From JBGTGG01 sp964398945 (GTDB lineage Bacteria > Bacteroidota > Bacteroidia > Cytophagales > Cyclobacteriaceae), in the NCBI GenBank assembly GCA_964398945.1, contig CAYNOT010000013.1:1-64000 (forward strand): a stretch of DNA of 64,000 nt. The letters are read 5' to 3'. A program made the translations under genes and the position numbers. The notes beneath the pieces are model-generated. The model ran no database searches. It worked only from the letters and a program-made list of their open reading frames with translations, and was not told where the DNA came from. Positions 60,234 through 64,000 of the stretch are shown here, piece by piece (within the stretch, counting starts at the first letter, position 1; each line of letters begins with the position of its first letter).

Positions 60234-60962
60234 TTGGTTTGGAACCTTCTTAATATCACGAGTAAATCCAAAGATGATAAGCAACTCGTTATTGCTATCC
60301 AAAATCTTGCAGGATTAACCCCTGGCAACCTCGCCCTGTATAAACTTGCCACACTCCATAGTTCGGTAGGCAAAGAAAACGGGATAGGCTTTAAAGAATC
60401 GAACGAACGTCTTGAATATTTAGGGGATGCCATCCTGGGTGCCGCGGTAGCGGAATACCTCTTCAAAAAATTCCCACTGCGGAACGAAGGTTTCTTAACG
60501 GAAATGCGTTCCAAAATTGTGAACCGCGAATCGCTTAATCTATTGGCGCGAAGAATTGGTATCGCCAACATTGTGGTCTACGACAAAAAAAATGAAAACC
60601 TTCGGCAGGTTATTTTGGGCAATACATTGGAAGCAATTGTTGGTGCCATCTATTTGGATAAAGGATACAACCGGTGCAGGAGGTTTGTGATCGAAAAACT
60701 AATCGCACACAACTACAACCTGGATGCACTCGCTACCTCCCAAACCAATTTCAAAAGCAAACTCATTGAATGGTCACAAAAAGAAGGAAAGGAAGTCCGC
60801 TTTGAGATCATCAGTGTAAAAAAAGGAAGCCAGCACAAAGAATTTCATGCACAAGTATTAGTTGACGGGGAGGTTATTGCAAATGGATACGGTGGGAATA
60901 AAAAGAAAGCCGAACAGGATGCTGCCCTTAAAGCAAGTGAGCTATTGAGAATACCGGAGTAG
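60234..60962 (+). CDS. rnc: Ribonuclease III
   Basis: RNase III cuts double-stranded RNA, including rRNA precursors. The 242-residue protein has the catalytic signature ERLEYLGDAILGAAVAEYLF (about 59-78) with its acidic residues, and ends with a double-stranded RNA-binding domain (about 170-240; FHAQVLVDGEVIANGYGGNKKKAEQDAA). The frame opens after a stop at 60216; the start is taken as TTG at 60234, and no ATG or GTG is available early enough, so a non-ATG start is likely. It follows fabF by 68 bases. Confidence 0.95.
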   Translation: MVWNLLNITSKSKDDKQLVIAIQNLAGLTPGNLALYKLATLHSSVGKENGIGFKESNERLEYLGDAILGAAVAEYLFKKFPLRNEGFLTEMRSKIVNRESLNLLARRIGIANIVVYDKKNENLRQVILGNTLEAIVGAIYLDKGYNRCRRFVIEKLIAHNYNLDALATSQTNFKSKLIEWSQKEGKEVRFEIISVKKGSQHKEFHAQVLVDGEVIANGYGGNKKKAEQDAALKASELLRIPE

Positions 60963-60990
60963 ATTTAATTGAATTTCTAATAACTATAAT

Positions 60991-62838
60991 TTGAGAACCC
61001 TTAAAATTGGCGGGGCCACTGTAAATCAAACCCCCCTTGACTGGAACGGAAATACTTCGAATATCCTGATGGCTATCGAACAAGCAAAAACACTTCAAGT
61101 CGATATCCTTGGCCTGCCCGAACTATCCATTACCGGGTATGGCTGCGAAGACACCTTTCTTTCCAATTGGTTGTCGGAACGTGCCTGGGAAGAACTGGAA
61201 AAAATCAGGCCCCATTGTGCGGGGGTTACCGTTTGTGTTGGGCTTCCCATCCGGATAGGAAACACCACTTACAATGGTGCATGCGTGATTGATGATACCC
61301 GGATTCTAGGTATTGCATTGAAACAAAACCTGGCACGCGATGGCGTACACTATGAACCGCGCTGGTTCGAAGCATGGCAACCTGAAAAAGTTGTGATGAT
61401 CAACCGAAACAACACTTCCATTCCTGTTGGTGACCTGGTATTTGATGTAAAAGGAATAAAAATAGGTTTTGAAATATGTGAAGACGCATGGCGTACCATA
61501 CGCCCCGGAAGTAAACTTAAAGAACGCGGTGTTGATCTCATCATCAACCCAAGTGCCAGCCATTTCGCAATGCAAAAAAGTTTATTGCGCGAAGAATTGG
61601 TAAAATCCAGTTCTGAAAAATTTACCTGTGCATATTTGTTTGTAAACCTGCTGGGAAATGAAGCAGGCCGAATGGTCTATGATGGCGATATTATTATCGC
61701 ACAACATGGAAGGATGATCGCATTAAATCCACGCTTAACCATTGCACCCTTCGCTCTACAAGTAGCCGATATTAATTTTGACAACCCTTCACAAACCAAC
61801 ATCATGGAGCCCGTGGGTGACATGGTTAAAAATGAAGAATTTGCACAAGCGGAAGCCCTCGCATTATTTGACTACCTAAGAAAAAGCAAGGCCAAAGGTT
61901 TTGTACTATCATTAAGCGGTGGTGCAGACTCCGCGCTTTGCGCAATACTTGTTGCCGAAATGGTAAAGCGCGCTTCGCGCAATCCCGGTTGGGATAAATT
62001 TTGCAACATGCTTTCCCTTGATCCAAAAGAAATCAACAGCGATTGGAAAAAAGCCGTCAATAAATTATTGACCTGCGCATATCAAAGTACCAAGCATTCA
62101 TCCGATATTACTTTTTCCGCTGCAAAAAATTTAGCGTCTTCCATTGGCGCTACCTTCCATTCATGGAGCATTGATGAAGAGGTGGCTTCGTACACATCAA
62201 AAATAGAAGCTGCCATGGGCCGCGATCTTCGCTGGGAAACCGATGATATCAGTTTACAAAATATCCAGGCACGATCACGCTCCCCCATTATCTGGATGTT
62301 GGCCAACATCAAGCAAGCTATCTTATTGACCACCTCCAACAGAAGTGAGGGAAGTGTGGGCTATGCCACCATGGATGGCGATACAAGCGGAAGCCTTGCC
62401 CCTATCGCAGCGGTGAGCAAACCATTTATATTGCAGTGGCTTGCATGGGCGCAACACGAACTTGACTACCCGGCCCTTCGTGCGATCACATCACAACAAC
62501 CTACTGCAGAATTGCGCCCTCAGGAAAACCAGCAAACCGATGAAGCCGATTTGATGCCGTATTCCATCCTTTCACTCATTGAGAGGCTGGCCATTTTCGA
62601 AATGAAATCCCCGATGGAAGTTTTTCTTGAAATGAAAGAAGAGTCGACCGATTTACCGCTCTTGAAAAAGCATATTCGAACCTTTTTTCAAAAATGGTCA
62701 TCTAACCAGTGGAAAAGGGAACGATTGGCCCCATCTTTCTTTATGGACGACTTTAATGTTGATCCCAGAACCTGGTGCCGCTTCCCAATTTTATCAGGAA
62801 GCTTTAAGGAAGAATTGGCCCAATTGGACAATTTTTAA
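60991..62838 (+). CDS. nadE: Glutamine-dependent NAD+ synthetase
   Basis: NadE makes NAD from deamido-NAD, ATP and glutamine. The 615-residue protein has an N-terminal nitrilase-like amidase domain (about 1-270): Glu in LPELSITGYGCED, Lys in the following segment and Cys in FEICEDAW. The synthetase domain (about 285-615) begins with VLSLSGGADSALCA, the pyrophosphatase loop. The start is TTG at 60991, which fits the family N-terminus. It follows rnc by 28 bases and may be in the same transcript. Confidence 0.95.
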   Translation: MRTLKIGGATVNQTPLDWNGNTSNILMAIEQAKTLQVDILGLPELSITGYGCEDTFLSNWLSERAWEELEKIRPHCAGVTVCVGLPIRIGNTTYNGACVIDDTRILGIALKQNLARDGVHYEPRWFEAWQPEKVVMINRNNTSIPVGDLVFDVKGIKIGFEICEDAWRTIRPGSKLKERGVDLIINPSASHFAMQKSLLREELVKSSSEKFTCAYLFVNLLGNEAGRMVYDGDIIIAQHGRMIALNPRLTIAPFALQVADINFDNPSQTNIMEPVGDMVKNEEFAQAEALALFDYLRKSKAKGFVLSLSGGADSALCAILVAEMVKRASRNPGWDKFCNMLSLDPKEINSDWKKAVNKLLTCAYQSTKHSSDITFSAAKNLASSIGATFHSWSIDEEVASYTSKIEAAMGRDLRWETDDISLQNIQARSRSPIIWMLANIKQAILLTTSNRSEGSVGYATMDGDTSGSLAPIAAVSKPFILQWLAWAQHELDYPALRAITSQQPTAELRPQENQQTDEADLMPYSILSLIERLAIFEMKSPMEVFLEMKEESTDLPLLKKHIRTFFQKWSSNQWKRERLAPSFFMDDFNVDPRTWCRFPILSGSFKEELAQLDNF

Positions 62839-62872
62839 AACAATATTAACCCACAATCGGAGGCCAACTCCC

Positions 62873-62880
62873 TATATTTG
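62873..62880 (+). promoter_or_regulatory. TATATTTG -7 box just before lgt
   Basis: A full TAnnTTTG match ending five bases before the ATG at 62886. If used, transcription would start about at 62884, giving a nearly leaderless message from that ATG or a 20-base leader to the ATG at 62904. Confidence 0.5.
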
Positions 62881-62885
62881 CAGCT

Positions 62886-64000
62886 ATGACTTTACTGAAT
62901 TACATGATTTGGACCGGGAGCCCGGAGATATTTACCATATCACTCCCTTTTTTGTCGGATATAACATTGCGTTGGTACGGACTTCTCTTTGCGGGTGGTT
63001 TTTTGTTAAGTCAACAACTGCTTTATTACATCTTCAAAAAAGAAGGAAAGCCGGAGAAAGATGTGGATACACTTACGATTTACATGGTAATTGCCACTGT
63101 AGTGGGGGCACGCTTGGGCCACGTAATTTTCTATCAACCGGAAATGTTCACGGAAGACCCGCTGGGTATTTTCCTTCCGTTTAAATTTTCCCCTTTTGAA
63201 TTTACAGGCCTTCAGGGATTGGCAAGCCATGGTGCAGGCATCGGTATTTTTATTGCCCTCTGGCTTTACTCCAGAAAAAAACTTCCCAACCAAAATTTTT
63301 TACAAACAGTGGATCGCATCGCTATTGTGGTTGCGTTAACAGGGGCCATGATCCGGTTTGGGAATTTTTTCAATTCAGAAATCATTGGAAAGCCAACCGA
63401 GTCTGGTTACGGAGTTGTTTTTGCCCATAGTGCAGAAAACATGTTGGAGAATCAAGACAATGTTGAGTCCGTAAGTTTTGTTAAAAGCAATGATGGCCCC
63501 AACGACCTGGGGTACGAACCTGTAAAAATCCTTGTTGAATTTGGGGCCGCTTCGAATTTTACTTCCGGTATTAATTACGCAGAAGGGAATTTAAAATCCA
63601 TTCTCACCAATAACCGATATGTCAATGAACATATTTATCAACCAGTTGATGCCAATGTTCAAATGGAAGTTGGTGAGGATGGAAATTATGCGGCTATTAT
63701 CAACACCCATGTAATCCCCCGCCATCCTGCACAACTTTATGAATCAATTTCCTGCGTGCTCCTGTTTGTATTTTTGCTATGGCTATGGAGTCAGTATAAA
63801 GAAAACCTTCCCCCCGGAAGGCTCTTCGGGATATTTCTCGTGGTTTGTTTTACCCTTCGTTTCTTTTACGAATTCATTAAAGAAAACCAGGTAGCTTTTG
63901 AAGAAGGCATGGCGATTAATATGGGGCAAATCCTGAGTATTCCGATGGTGTTAATGGGATTGTTTTTTCTTTGGAAATCGTATCAAAAACCGAACGTGGA
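62886..64000 (+). CDS. lgt: Prolipoprotein diacylglyceryl transferase, 3' end outside the window
   Basis: Lgt transfers diacylglyceryl from phosphatidylglycerol to the lipobox cysteine of prolipoproteins in the inner membrane. The visible 371 residues include EIFTISLPFLSDITLRWYGLLFAGGF, GLQGLASHGAGIGI, the signature AMIRFGNFFNSEIIGKPT (the usual Gly-Arg is Ile-Arg here) and PRHPAQLYES. Several membrane helices are visible. Between the signature and PRHPAQLYE lie about 100 residues, much more than the usual 30-40, predicted to be extracytoplasmic. The frame remains open at the edge. ATG at 62886 or 62904 may be used. Confidence 0.93.
   Translation, partial: MTLLNYMIWTGSPEIFTISLPFLSDITLRWYGLLFAGGFLLSQQLLYYIFKKEGKPEKDVDTLTIYMVIATVVGARLGHVIFYQPEMFTEDPLGIFLPFKFSPFEFTGLQGLASHGAGIGIFIALWLYSRKKLPNQNFLQTVDRIAIVVALTGAMIRFGNFFNSEIIGKPTESGYGVVFAHSAENMLENQDNVESVSFVKSNDGPNDLGYEPVKILVEFGAASNFTSGINYAEGNLKSILTNNRYVNEHIYQPVDANVQMEVGEDGNYAAIINTHVIPRHPAQLYESISCVLLFVFLLWLWSQYKENLPPGRLFGIFLVVCFTLRFFYEFIKENQVAFEEGMAINMGQILSIPMVLMGLFFLWKSYQKPNV

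Overview
The window is about 64 kb of a tightly packed chromosome from a member of the Bacteroidota, most likely a Cytophagales-type organism. The evidence is the gene content and order: an IPExxxVDY protein divergent from acpP-fabF-rnc, an ExbB-X-ExbD-ExbD cluster, a fused 2-oxoacid dehydrogenase E1, a TamB gene divergent from tsaD, SpvB/DUF6443-type RHS proteins and a YfhO membrane protein. Several starts lie just behind TAnnTTTG boxes, the -7 element of Bacteroidota promoters. No computation was possible; composition statements are visual impressions.

Layout. 1-190: remains of a group II intron on the minus strand, running off the left edge. 0.25-5.2 kb: small membrane protein, galactokinase, then a minus-strand housekeeping run (HNH protein, NlpC/P60 hydrolase, SmpB, thioesterase, TsaD). 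5.2-11.1 kb: TamB-like protein, DUF2279 protein and a small hypothetical. 11.2-11.6 kb: RNase P RNA with its promoter box. 11.6-14.1 kb: sigma-54-type response regulator, a 40-residue lipoprotein and a LuxE-family protein. 14-19 kb: accessory region with tandem duplicated lipoproteins, a putative surface protein, and a REP-associated transposase flanked by two inverted hairpins. 18.7-28.5 kb: minus-strand operon of two giant RHS proteins, a small secreted protein and a probable immunity gene. 28.7-34 kb: LuxR-type regulator, fused E1 dehydrogenase, gamma-glutamylcyclotransferase-like protein, alanine dehydrogenase and a solitary HsdR N-terminal domain. 34-38.8 kb: AMP nucleosidase (its 3' end copied downstream), a UMF1 transporter and the ExbB/ExbD cluster. 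39 kb: tRNA-Ser(GGA). 39.1-45.4 kb: operon of seven overlapping or closely spaced genes for envelope, signalling and hydrolase functions. 45.4-52.7 kb: ruvC followed by a polysaccharide block (flippase, YfhO, two glycosyltransferase-like genes). 52.8-58.5 kb: miaA, pyk and a plus-strand block (hypothetical, metallo-hydrolase, RqcH-like NFACT protein) bounded by two related inverted repeats. 58.5-64 kb: IPExxxVDY gene, acpP, fabF, rnc, nadE and lgt, which is cut by the right edge.

The best candidates for something undescribed are the RHS operon, whose C-terminal domain I cannot assign and which overlaps a probable immunity gene by ATGA, and the hairpin-flanked transposase. Also worth following are short TCCCGA...TCGGGA palindromes inside RNase P RNA and inside the intron remnant, and the repeat pair bounding the RqcH block. 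No CRISPR array, prophage, rRNA operon or complete insertion sequence was seen.
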